Origin: Mycolicibacterium iranicum
GTDB taxonomy: Bacteria; Actinomycetota; Actinomycetes; Mycobacteriales; Mycobacteriaceae
DNA: 64,000 nucleotides
Assembly (NCBI RefSeq): GCF_014190915.1
Contig: NZ_JACHVU010000004.1
Span: 1 to 64,000 of the forward strand
Direction of reading: 5' to 3'
Shown here piece by piece: positions 26,397-34,599 of the stretch (positions within the stretch are counted from its first letter, which is position 1; every line of letters starts with the position of its first letter). The position numbers and the translations under genes were made by a program. The notes beneath the pieces were generated by a model. That model made no database searches and was not told where the DNA came from. It saw only the letters and a program-made list of their open reading frames with translations.

Positions 26397-27518
26397 ATGA
26401 GAACCGAACTCTGCGATCGCTTCGGCATCGACTACCCGCTGTTCGTCTTCACCCCGTCGGAGAAGGTCGCCGCCGCGGTGAGTAAGGCCGGCGGGCTCGG
26501 TGTGCTCGGATGCGTGCGCTTCAACGACGCCGACGACCTCGAGAACGTCCTGCAGTGGATGGACGCCAACACCGACGGCAAGCCCTACGGCGTCGACATC
26601 GTGATGCCGGCGAAGATCCCCACCGAGGGCACGTCCGTCGACATCAACAAGCTCATCCCCGCCGAGCACCGCGAATTCGTCGACAAGACCCTCGCCGACC
26701 TCGGCGTGCCTCCGCTGCCCGAGGACGAGGAACGCTCCGAAGGCGTTCTGGGTTGGTTGCATTCGGTGGCCCGCAGCCACGTCGAGGTCGCGCTCAAGCA
26801 CCCGATCAAGCTGATCGCCAACGCGCTCGGCTCCCCGCCCAAGGACGTCATCGACCAGGTCCACGAGGCCGGGGTTCCGGTCGCTGCGCTCGCCGGATCG
26901 CCGAAACATGCTCTGCGACATGTGGAGAACGGCGTCGACATCGTCGTCGCCCAGGGCCATGAGGCGGGCGGACACACCGGCGAGATCGGCTCGATGGTCC
27001 TGTGGCCCGAGATCGTCGACGCGCTCGATGGCAGGGCCCCGGTGCTGGCCGCCGGCGGCATCGGCACGGGCCGCCAGGTCGCTGCCGCGCTTGCCCTCGG
27101 CGCACAGGGCGTCTGGATGGGATCGGCGTTCCTCACGTCGGCCGAATACGACCTCGGTGTGCGGCTGGAGTCGGGCCGTTCGGTCATCCAGGAGGCGATG
27201 CTGCACGCGACCTCCGCCGACACGGTCCGCCGCCGCATCTACACCGGCAAGCCGGCCCGTCTGCTCAAGAGTCGCTGGACCGACGCCTGGGACGCCGAGG
27301 GTGCTCCCGAGCCGCTGCCGATGCCGCTGCAGAACATCCTCGTCAGCGAGGCGCATCAGCGGATGAGCGAGTCGAGCGACCCGACCGCCGTCGCGATGCC
27401 GGTCGGTCAGATCGTGGGGCGGATGAACGAGATCCGGCCCGTCGCCGACATCGTCGCCGAACTGGTCAGCGGGTTCGAGGAAGCATCGAAGCGCCTGGAC
27501 GGCATCCGCGAGGGCTGA
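26397..27518 (+). CDS. Nitronate monooxygenase / 2-nitropropane dioxygenase family flavoprotein
   Basis: The 373-residue TIM-barrel flavoprotein has family signatures GGLGVLG, the glycine-rich GHEAGGHTGE (His-x3-Gly pattern) near 183-192, and AAGGIGTGRQVAAALALGAQGVWMGSAF for FMN phosphate binding. IpdC of the steroid C/D-ring pathway is in the same superfamily, but this gene lies behind fadD19 and is not clearly IpdC. It is in the KstR-controlled plus-strand operon. It may act on an enoyl- or oxo-steroid-CoA; the substrate is unknown. Confidence 0.82.
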   Translation: MRTELCDRFGIDYPLFVFTPSEKVAAAVSKAGGLGVLGCVRFNDADDLENVLQWMDANTDGKPYGVDIVMPAKIPTEGTSVDINKLIPAEHREFVDKTLADLGVPPLPEDEERSEGVLGWLHSVARSHVEVALKHPIKLIANALGSPPKDVIDQVHEAGVPVAALAGSPKHALRHVENGVDIVVAQGHEAGGHTGEIGSMVLWPEIVDALDGRAPVLAAGGIGTGRQVAAALALGAQGVWMGSAFLTSAEYDLGVRLESGRSVIQEAMLHATSADTVRRRIYTGKPARLLKSRWTDAWDAEGAPEPLPMPLQNILVSEAHQRMSESSDPTAVAMPVGQIVGRMNEIRPVADIVAELVSGFEEASKRLDGIREG

Positions 27519-27538
27519 GCCCGGCGTATAAAGCAGAG

Positions 27539-29128
27539 GTGAACGGCGCCCGCGCTCTGCTGACCACGCTCGTCGACAACGGCGTGGACGTGTGCTTCGC
27601 CAACCCCGGTACCTCGGAGATGCACTTCGTCGCCGCACTGGACGAGGTGCCGCAGATGCGGGCCGTGCTGACACTGTTCGAAGGCGTCGCCACCGGGGCC
27701 GCCGACGGGTATGCCCGGCTGGCCGGGAAACCCGCCGCGGTGCTGCTGCATCTCGGCCCTGGCCTGGGCAACGGGCTGGCGAACCTGCACAACGCGCGGC
27801 GGGCGCACGTTCCGATGGTCGTGGTCGTCGGTGACCATGCGACCCACCACAAGAAGTTCGACGCCCCGCTGGAATCCGACATCGACTCGGTCGCCCACAC
27901 CGTCTCGGGATGGGTGCGCCGCACGCTGCACACCGCGGACGTCGCCATCGACGCGGCCGAGGCGGTCACGGCCGGCCGCGCCGGCGTCATCTCGACGTTG
28001 ATCCTGCCCGCCGATGTGTCGTGGGGCGACGGGGAACTCCTGGAAGCCCTGCCGACGTCATCGCCGTCGCTCGACGTCGACGCGGAAGCCGTGCGGGACG
28101 CCGCAGCGGCGCTCAGCTCCGGAGCGCCCACGGTCCTGCTGGTGGGCGGCGATGCGACGACGGTTCCGGGACTCTCGGCGGCGGTGCGCATCGCCGAGCC
28201 CACCGGCGCGAGGGTGCTGTGCGAGACGTTCCCGACGCGCCTGCAGCGCGGCGCCGGCGTGCCCGGGGTCGAGCGTCTCGCCTACTTCGCCGAGGCCGCC
28301 GAAGCGCAGCTCGCCGGTACCGAACATCTGATCCTGGCCGGCGCGGCAGCGCCGGTGTCGTTCTTCGCCTACCCGGGCCGCGCCGGCGACCTGGTGCCGC
28401 CCGGATGCGAAGTGCACACGCTCGCAGGGTATTCCGGTGCGACCGCCGCCCTGGAGATGCTGGCCGAGGACCTCGCGAGCGGAATCGTCGCGCCGGTGGC
28501 GCAGCCGAGGCGCCCGGAGATCCCGTCGGGCGATCTCACCGCGTTCTCCGCCGCGGCGGTGATCGGGGCGATGCTGCCCGAGGGTGCCGTCATCGTCGAC
28601 GAATCCAACACCGCGGGAATCGGACTGGCCGACGCGACGGCCGGGTCACCCGCCCACGACGTGCTGACCCTGACGGGCGGGGCGATCGGCTACGGCATGC
28701 CTGCGGCGATCGGCGCCGCGCTGGCGGCACCCGACCGTCCGGTCCTGTCGCTGCAGGCGGACGGGTCGGCCATGTACACCCTGTCGGCACTGTGGACCCA
28801 GGCGCGCGAGAGCCTGGACATCACCACGGTCATCCTGGCCAACGGCGCCTACGACATCCTCAAGATCGAACTGCAGCGCGTCGGGGCGGCCGATGGCTCG
28901 GCGCCGGGCCCCAGCGCCCGCCGGCTGCTCGACCTCGGTAGTCCGACCATCGATTTCGTGCGCATCGCCGAGGGAATGGGGGTCCCCGCCCGGCGCGCGC
29001 GGACGGCCGAGGAATTGGCAGAGGCGCTGGCCGAGGCGTTCGCGACGCCGGGCCCGCATCTCATCGAGGCCGTGGTCCCGTCGCTGGTGTCCGATTCGTT
29101 CAAGACCGCGCCGGTAGCGGGGGCCTAA
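27539..29128 (+). CDS. ilvX: Thiamine diphosphate enzyme, acetolactate-synthase-like (IlvX)
   Basis: From the GTG at 27539 the protein has 529 residues. It has the full three-domain TPP fold: FEGVATGAADGYAR with the cofactor Glu near 42, and a pyrophosphate motif that reads ADGS(x)nNGAYD in place of GDG. It is encoded where M. tuberculosis has ilvX (Rv3509c). No FAD-related or regulatory subunit is nearby, so it is unlikely to make acetolactate for branched amino acids. It may be a decarboxylase or lyase of an oxo acid. The gene lies 20 bases after the flavoprotein gene. Confidence 0.8.
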   Translation: MNGARALLTTLVDNGVDVCFANPGTSEMHFVAALDEVPQMRAVLTLFEGVATGAADGYARLAGKPAAVLLHLGPGLGNGLANLHNARRAHVPMVVVVGDHATHHKKFDAPLESDIDSVAHTVSGWVRRTLHTADVAIDAAEAVTAGRAGVISTLILPADVSWGDGELLEALPTSSPSLDVDAEAVRDAAAALSSGAPTVLLVGGDATTVPGLSAAVRIAEPTGARVLCETFPTRLQRGAGVPGVERLAYFAEAAEAQLAGTEHLILAGAAAPVSFFAYPGRAGDLVPPGCEVHTLAGYSGATAALEMLAEDLASGIVAPVAQPRRPEIPSGDLTAFSAAAVIGAMLPEGAVIVDESNTAGIGLADATAGSPAHDVLTLTGGAIGYGMPAAIGAALAAPDRPVLSLQADGSAMYTLSALWTQARESLDITTVILANGAYDILKIELQRVGAADGSAPGPSARRLLDLGSPTIDFVRIAEGMGVPARRARTAEELAEALAEAFATPGPHLIEAVVPSLVSDSFKTAPVAGA

Positions 29129-29138
29129 CGTCGCGGGC

Positions 29139-29534
29139 ATGGACGTACGTGTGACCTCAGCAGCCATCGAGATCGTCTCGAAGGACCTCGACCGATCGCT
29201 CGCTTTCTATCGTCTGGTGGGTTTGGCGGTGCCCGCCGCCGACGGTCCGCACGTCGAGGTCGATCTGCCCGGCGGTGGCAAGCTGACCTTCGACACCGAG
29301 GAGACCATTGCGGGGCTGCATGAGGGCTGGACACCGCCCACCCAGTCCGGCCGGGTCGTGATCGGTTTCGAGCTGAACTCACCCGCCTCCGTGGATGGCC
29401 TGTACGAGAAGCTGACCGCCGCTGGCTATTCCGGCATTCTGGAGCCGTTCGACGCCTTCTGGGGGCACCGCTACGCGACGGTCGCGGATCCCGACGGAAC
29501 GTCGGTCGACCTGTACGCCGCGCTCGCCACCTGA
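29139..29534 (+). CDS. VOC-superfamily (glyoxalase-like) protein
   Basis: The 131-residue protein has a beta-alpha-beta-beta-beta fold. It starts with SAAIEIVSKDLDRSLAFYRLVGL and ends with GHRYATVADPDGTSVDLYAAL, as in glyoxalase/bleomycin-resistance proteins. Metal ligands are not obvious (Glu11, Asp118). The ATG lies 10 bases after ilvX, so it is probably the last gene of the fadD19 operon. Its last 64 bases overlap the convergent AraC gene. Confidence 0.83.
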   Translation: MDVRVTSAAIEIVSKDLDRSLAFYRLVGLAVPAADGPHVEVDLPGGGKLTFDTEETIAGLHEGWTPPTQSGRVVIGFELNSPASVDGLYEKLTAAGYSGILEPFDAFWGHRYATVADPDGTSVDLYAALAT

Positions 29535-30184
29535 CCCACGGACTGCCCGGCCAGGGCCCGAACCTCGCGATGGAGATGGGGCTGGTCTGCATAGCCCGAC
29601 GCGTGCGCCGTGTCAGCGGCCGACATGCCCCCGCGCAGGAGGTGCACTGCTCGCCGGAACCGCAGGATCCGCCGCAGCAGTGCCGGGCCGTAGCCGTAGG
29701 CGGCAACGCTGTGGCGTTGCAGATTCCTTGCCGAACAACCGAGTTCGTCGGCCACCGACCGCACCGAAGCGCTTGCTGCGAAGCGGGTGGTGACGTGGGT
29801 GAGCTGGTCGACGGTCCAGGGCGCGGTCGTTCGGGTGGCCTCGGTGCGCAGGAGATGCGTGACGACCGTCCGCAGCGATGCGCCTGCCGCGTCGGGCCGG
29901 ACGGACGCCAGCGGGACCCGCTCACCGCGGAACTCGGATGCCGGCACCCCGAGTAGGCGAGGGAGGGCGCCCGGCCGGAAGCGGATTCCGGTGGCGATGC
30001 GCGATGTGTGGTGGCTGACGAAGGCGGTGGTGTCCGGGCCGGCGACTACGATCGCATCGTCGATCTCGATGAGGTCCATGCAGCCGTCGGGCAGGATCCG
30101 GGCCGGACCGGCCCGGTCGGTCACCCACACGCATTCGGCGAGATCTCGCAGTGCCGGGGGTGCCGGCCTCTCGCGGTAGCTCAC
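29471..30184 (-). CDS. AraC-family regulator
   Basis: The 237-residue protein has a C-terminal AraC DNA-binding domain (SVRSVADELGCSARNLQRHS, then ADTAHASGYADQPHLHREVRALAG). The N-terminal sensor half (PARILPDGCMDLIEIDDAIVVAGPDT) is of the DUF6597 or Ada-like type seen in many actinobacteria. The GTG at 30184 follows GGCGAG. It is the last gene behind the minus-strand operon 38420-30241, after a 56-base gap. It may be a local activator of that operon or of the VOC gene; no operator was found. Confidence 0.82.
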   Translation of the reverse strand: MSYRERPAPPALRDLAECVWVTDRAGPARILPDGCMDLIEIDDAIVVAGPDTTAFVSHHTSRIATGIRFRPGALPRLLGVPASEFRGERVPLASVRPDAAGASLRTVVTHLLRTEATRTTAPWTVDQLTHVTTRFAASASVRSVADELGCSARNLQRHSVAAYGYGPALLRRILRFRRAVHLLRGGMSAADTAHASGYADQPHLHREVRALAGQSVGQVASAAYRSTDVPSGSATVA

Positions 30185-30240
30185 CTCGCCGAGGCTACCC
30201 CCGGCCTCCGACGCCGAGCTGCTCGCGGGGGAGAAGGGGG

Positions 30241-31383
30241 TCAGCTCGTGGCGAGCTTGCGGGCCGCCATGTTCTGCTCGACCTCCTGCTGCCACAGGTC
30301 GTTGGCGTGCGTGGTGTCGACTTCCTGCTCGTAGCGGTCCGTCATGTCCGGGGTCACGTCGGCGGCGTCGACGTAGAACTGCTGGTACCAGCGCCGGTGC
30401 TGATACACCGGCCCGTCCTCTTCGGTCAGCAGCGGATTCTCGATGGGGGACTTGTTCTTCCAGATCTCGACGTCTTCGAGGAATCCTTCGCCGAACGACC
30501 GGTTCATCGCGCCGGCCAGCTTGGCTGCCTTGTCGGCGGGCAGGCCGGGCATCTCCTGCACCGCGACACCCCACTGCAGCATGAACGAGTTGTGGGTGAC
30601 GGGGTAGTGGCAGTTGATCAGCGCGACCTCGACGGTGAAATTCGGTGCGAGGTCGTTGTGCAGCCAGTTGATCATGTATGCGGGCCCGAAATAAGTCGCC
30701 TCGGAGCGCAGATACGTTCCCTCCCACAGCTTCTCGGGATCCGGGGTGAAGTCGGGCCGCGGCTTGGACTCCATGAACTGACTGGCCGTGTGGCCTTCGA
30801 TGACGTTCTTGAAGTACGTCGGATAGGCGTGGTGGATGTAGAAGAAGTGCGCCATGTCGACGTTGTTGTCGACGATTTCACGGCAGTGCGCCCCTTCGAT
30901 GAGGATGGAACTCCACTGCCACGGCGACCAGCGGCCCTCGTCGAACCCCTCGATGGTCGGCGGGGTCAGTTCCGGTGCGGGCGTGGAGCGCTCCGGGTCG
31001 TGCCACACGAGCAGCTGGCCGTTGACCTCCGTCGTCTGCCAGGCGCGGGTGCGGGCCAGCCGCGGTGTGCGTTTGGCGTAGGGCACCAGCGTGCACTTGC
31101 CGTCGCCGCCCCAGCGCCAGTCGTGGAACGGGCAGGCGACGTCGTCGCCTTTGATGCTGCCCTGCGCGAGGTTTCCGCCCATGTGCCTGCAGTAGCCGTC
31201 GAGAACCCTGAGCTCGCCGTGGGAGTCGGCGAAGACGACCAGCATCGAACCGAACGCGTTGATGCCGTGCGGTTTACCGTCGCGGAAGGACTCCGCGAGG
31301 CCGAGGCAGTGCCACCCGCGCGCGAACCGCGTCATGGCCTTGCCGGTGTCGATGTCGCGGACGTCTGTTCCTGCAGTGCTCAT
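30241..31383 (-). CDS. Second KshA-type Rieske oxygenase
   Basis: The 380-residue protein is clearly a KshA paralogue of the protein at 13277. Cys65-x-His67 and Cys84-x2-His87 bind the 2Fe-2S cluster, and DNNVDMAHFFYIHHAYP carries the catalytic iron ligands. The long shared stretches (DGYCRHMGGNLAQG, CPFHDWRWGGDGKC) suggest recent duplication or intake of a close homologue. It overlaps a KstD-like gene and is at the end of the fadE26 operon. Multiple KshA copies with different steroid preferences are known in Rhodococcus. Here the preference is unknown. Confidence 0.88.
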   Translation of the reverse strand: MSTAGTDVRDIDTGKAMTRFARGWHCLGLAESFRDGKPHGINAFGSMLVVFADSHGELRVLDGYCRHMGGNLAQGSIKGDDVACPFHDWRWGGDGKCTLVPYAKRTPRLARTRAWQTTEVNGQLLVWHDPERSTPAPELTPPTIEGFDEGRWSPWQWSSILIEGAHCREIVDNNVDMAHFFYIHHAYPTYFKNVIEGHTASQFMESKPRPDFTPDPEKLWEGTYLRSEATYFGPAYMINWLHNDLAPNFTVEVALINCHYPVTHNSFMLQWGVAVQEMPGLPADKAAKLAGAMNRSFGEGFLEDVEIWKNKSPIENPLLTEEDGPVYQHRRWYQQFYVDAADVTPDMTDRYEQEVDTTHANDLWQQEVEQNMAARKLATS

Positions 31384-32930
31384 GGCCTGGTTCCTTTCAC
31401 CATGTCCAGCACGGCCAAGTGGCTGAAGACCATGCTGGTGCCGATCGGGTTGCCGCCGCCCGGGTAGGCGGTACCGCTGGGGGCGGCCATCGTGTTGCCC
31501 GCCGCGTAGAGTCCCGGGATCACAGTGTCCGCCCTGTCGAGCACGCCCGCGGCGGTATCGGTCCGCAATCCGCCCTTGGTGCCGAGGTCGGAGACGCCGA
31601 ACGCGGCCGCGTGGAACGGGCCCTTCTCGATCGGGTACAGCGGGGGCGCTCCACCGGAGAAGGCCCTGTCGTAGGGTTCGTCGCCGCGGCCGAAATCCTC
31701 GTCGACGCCGCGGCCGACGAACTCGTTGAACCGGGCGACGGTCTCGGCGAGGTTCTGCGGCGGAACGCCGATGGCGACCGCGAGTTCCTCGAGAGTGTCT
31801 GCGCTGCGCCACAAGTCGGCGGCGACATACTTCTCGGGCTCGACCATCGACACGTTGGTGGCCTTGACCGGGGGCATGAGCCCTTCGCGGTCGTCGTAAA
31901 CCATCCAGAACGGGAGCGTGACGCGACCGTCGTCCATCGCCGCGAGCACCGCGCGGCCCAGACGGTCATAGGCCGCCGACTCGTTGACGAACCGCCTGCC
32001 GTGATCGTCGACGAAGATCCCGCCGGTGAACCACAGCGCGAACGCCGAGGAACCGTCGGGGTGAGTCAGCCCCGGAGACCACCACGCCTGATCCATCAGA
32101 TCGGTGTCGGCGCCGGCGGCGATACCGGCCAGGTGTGCGAGGCCACGGTTTCCCCATGGTCCCATGGTGTCCCGCGAGTCGCCCGGCACTCCGTAGCGGG
32201 CCCGCATCTCGTCGTTGTGTTCGAATCCGCCCGCGGCGAGCAGCACCCCTCGGCGGGTACGGATGGCCCGGCGCTGCCCGTCGCTGTCGACGATCGCCCC
32301 GGTGACGGCCCCGTCTTCGACGACCAGCTCGACGAGAGCAGTGTTCAGGCGGGCCGAGGAGTGCGGGTACCGGGCGGTGGCTGCCAGGAATCGCGCGATG
32401 AGAGCGCGTCCGCCGACGAAGTAGTCCGTCGGCTGCGCTCGGCCCAGCCGGTCCGCGTCGAGGGGACCCCGGACGAGCTCACACAGGTCCGGTGCGGCGG
32501 CCACCTTCAGGGGCTTGGCGGCGATGTGCCGCATGCCGTCGGCGCGCGCCTTCGGCGCCTTGCCGAAGTAGTCGGGCCACGGCAGTAGCGAGAACTTCAG
32601 CAGCTCATCGGTTTCGAGGTACTCGATCAGCGGTGCGCCGCTGCGCACGTAGGTCTCCTGCAGCGCGCGCGGCGTGCGGTCGCCGACGACCGCGGTGTAG
32701 TACGCCAGTGCGTCGTCGAGGGTGTCGTCGGCGCCGGCGCGCTGCAGTACGGGGTTGCAGGGGAACCACATTCCGCCACCGCCCGAATACGCGGTGGTGC
32801 CGCCGAACTTCTCGGTCGCCTCGACCAGGATGACGTCGAGGCCTTCGCGCGCCGCGGTGTAGGCACCCGTGACGCCTCCGGCGCCCGAACCCGCCACCAG
32901 GACATCGGTGGTCTCATCCCACTCGGGCAT
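31380..32930 (-). CDS. FAD-dependent 3-ketosteroid dehydrogenase-like protein
   Basis: From the ATG at 32930 the protein has 516 residues. The FAD motif is VLVAGSGAGGVTGAY with FGGTTAYSGGGGMW after it. RRFVNESAAYDRLGR and SGTAYPGGGNPIGTSMVF carry Tyr residues at positions typical of the KstD family. It is shorter than the main KstD (about 560 residues), so it is a divergent delta-1 dehydrogenase, or a delta-4 type. It overlaps the kshA paralogue by 4 bases and the ligase gene by 17 bases. Together the two enzymes would open the steroid ring system. Confidence 0.84.
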   Translation of the reverse strand: MPEWDETTDVLVAGSGAGGVTGAYTAAREGLDVILVEATEKFGGTTAYSGGGGMWFPCNPVLQRAGADDTLDDALAYYTAVVGDRTPRALQETYVRSGAPLIEYLETDELLKFSLLPWPDYFGKAPKARADGMRHIAAKPLKVAAAPDLCELVRGPLDADRLGRAQPTDYFVGGRALIARFLAATARYPHSSARLNTALVELVVEDGAVTGAIVDSDGQRRAIRTRRGVLLAAGGFEHNDEMRARYGVPGDSRDTMGPWGNRGLAHLAGIAAGADTDLMDQAWWSPGLTHPDGSSAFALWFTGGIFVDDHGRRFVNESAAYDRLGRAVLAAMDDGRVTLPFWMVYDDREGLMPPVKATNVSMVEPEKYVAADLWRSADTLEELAVAIGVPPQNLAETVARFNEFVGRGVDEDFGRGDEPYDRAFSGGAPPLYPIEKGPFHAAAFGVSDLGTKGGLRTDTAAGVLDRADTVIPGLYAAGNTMAAPSGTAYPGGGNPIGTSMVFSHLAVLDMVKGTRP

Positions 32931-34599
32931 GCTGTGCTCTTCCGTGCGTGGCGAATTCCGCGTCCAGTGCGGCACGGTCGTCGCCGGTCATCAGTCGGTA
33001 CCGCGGACGCCCGCGGCCCTCCCACCGGAACACCGTCTCGCCCGCGTGCCAGCGCTCGGCCTGCAGGTCGCGCTTGAGGATCTTGTTCGACCCGGTGACG
33101 GGCAGGTTCGCCGAGACCCGCAGGAAACGGGGAAACCCTTTGGAACCCAGGTCGTCCTGGTCCACGAGGTAGGACACGAACGCGTCGGCGTCGAACGACG
33201 CCGGATCGGCGACCTCGACCGCCGCCATCACCTGATCGCCCGATCTCGGGTCGGGAACGCCGTACACCGCCGCCGCGACGATCCCGGGGTGACGGCGTAT
33301 CACGCGTTCGATCGCCAGCGCCGAGGTGTTCTCGCCGTCGACCCGGATCCAGTCGCCGCGGCGTCCCGCGAAATACAGGAACCCGTTGTCGTCGACGTAC
33401 CCGAGGTCGCCGGTCCAGTACCACCCGTTGCGCACGCGTTCGGCGTCGGCGGCGTCGTTGCGGTAATACCCCTCGAAGTCCCGCGCGCCACGGCGGTCGA
33501 CGATCTCGCCGATCGCGTCGTCGGCGTTGAGCACACGGCCCCGGTCGTCGAGAACCGCGGTGGGACAGACATTCGTCGTCTCGGGATCGACGACCACGAC
33601 GTCGTCGTGGGCGGGTCTACCGAGCGCCGTAGGCGGTGCGGCCGGGTCGGGTGTCGCGACCGCGCCGCCCTCGCTGGAGCCGTAACCCTCGTACAGTTCG
33701 GCGCCGAACCGGCGGCGGAATTCGTTCTGGTCCTCGGGGGAGGCCTCGGTGCCGAACCCCCGCTGCAGGGGGTTGTCGGCGTCGTCGGGCAGTTCCGGGG
33801 TGGCCATGAGGTAGGCCAGCGCCTTGCCGACGTAGGTGAAGAACGTGGCGCCGAAATAGCGGACGTCGGAGAGGAACCGGGACGCCGAGAACGTCGGGGT
33901 GAGGCAGATGGTGGCGCCGTTGGCCAACGCCGGTGCCCACAGGGCCATCAGCGCATTGCCGTGGAACAGCGGCATACAGCAGTAGTCGACGTCGTCGCGG
34001 TGGTGGCCGAACTTGTCGGTGGCGGTGTACGCGATGCGCGCGAGACGGCCCTGGGTGCACCTGACCGCCTTGGACGATCCCGTGGTTCCCGACGTGAACA
34101 GAAGCAGCAGTAGCGAATCGGGGCCCACGCCCGCTGCGGGCATCGGCGCGCTCCGGTGCCCGTCGAGGCGCTGTCGATATCCCGGTTCGTCGACCACCAG
34201 CACGCGGTCCGCGTCGAAGCCCAGATCGAGCCTCACGTCGAGGTCGTGCAGCCGTTCGGCGCCGGCGGTGTCGGTGACGATCAGCCCGCAGTCGGCGTGC
34301 CGGATGTCGGCGGCCAGTCCGGAGGCGCCCCGGGTGGGATTCAGTCCGACGATGGTGGCGCCGGCCAGTGCGGCGCCACCGAGCCAGAACACGAAATCGG
34401 GCACGTTGTCCAGGAGCACGCCGATGTGAAAGGGGGCAGAAGAGTTGCCCCACAACGCCTGGGCGAACGCTGCTCGTGTCGCCGACTCGCCGACCACCTC
34501 ATCCCAGGTCCAGTCCCGTTCGCGGGTCCGCAGGCCGGGCCGCTGATCGCCGCGTCGGTCGAGCAGCATGGTCGCCACATCCGGGCGTCGCTCGGTCAT
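32914..34599 (-). CDS. FadD17-like acyl-CoA ligase, second copy
   Basis: The 561-residue AMP-binding ligase has LLLFTSGTTGSSKAVRCTQ as ATP motif, GYGSSEGG, GWYWTGDLGYVDDNGFLYFAGRRGDWIRVDGEN, and the C-terminal Lys in NKILKRDL. It shares long blocks with the adjacent fadD17 (FSAS-F-DVR-FGAT, DDADNPL), so the two are paralogues from a tandem duplication. The start is ATG at 34599, overlapping the fadD17 stop. Its C-terminus is about 40 residues longer than FadD17. The likely substrate is a sterol side-chain or ring-derived acid. Confidence 0.88.
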   Translation of the reverse strand: MTERRPDVATMLLDRRGDQRPGLRTRERDWTWDEVVGESATRAAFAQALWGNSSAPFHIGVLLDNVPDFVFWLGGAALAGATIVGLNPTRGASGLAADIRHADCGLIVTDTAGAERLHDLDVRLDLGFDADRVLVVDEPGYRQRLDGHRSAPMPAAGVGPDSLLLLLFTSGTTGSSKAVRCTQGRLARIAYTATDKFGHHRDDVDYCCMPLFHGNALMALWAPALANGATICLTPTFSASRFLSDVRYFGATFFTYVGKALAYLMATPELPDDADNPLQRGFGTEASPEDQNEFRRRFGAELYEGYGSSEGGAVATPDPAAPPTALGRPAHDDVVVVDPETTNVCPTAVLDDRGRVLNADDAIGEIVDRRGARDFEGYYRNDAADAERVRNGWYWTGDLGYVDDNGFLYFAGRRGDWIRVDGENTSALAIERVIRRHPGIVAAAVYGVPDPRSGDQVMAAVEVADPASFDADAFVSYLVDQDDLGSKGFPRFLRVSANLPVTGSNKILKRDLQAERWHAGETVFRWEGRGRPRYRLMTGDDRAALDAEFATHGRAQHARVG

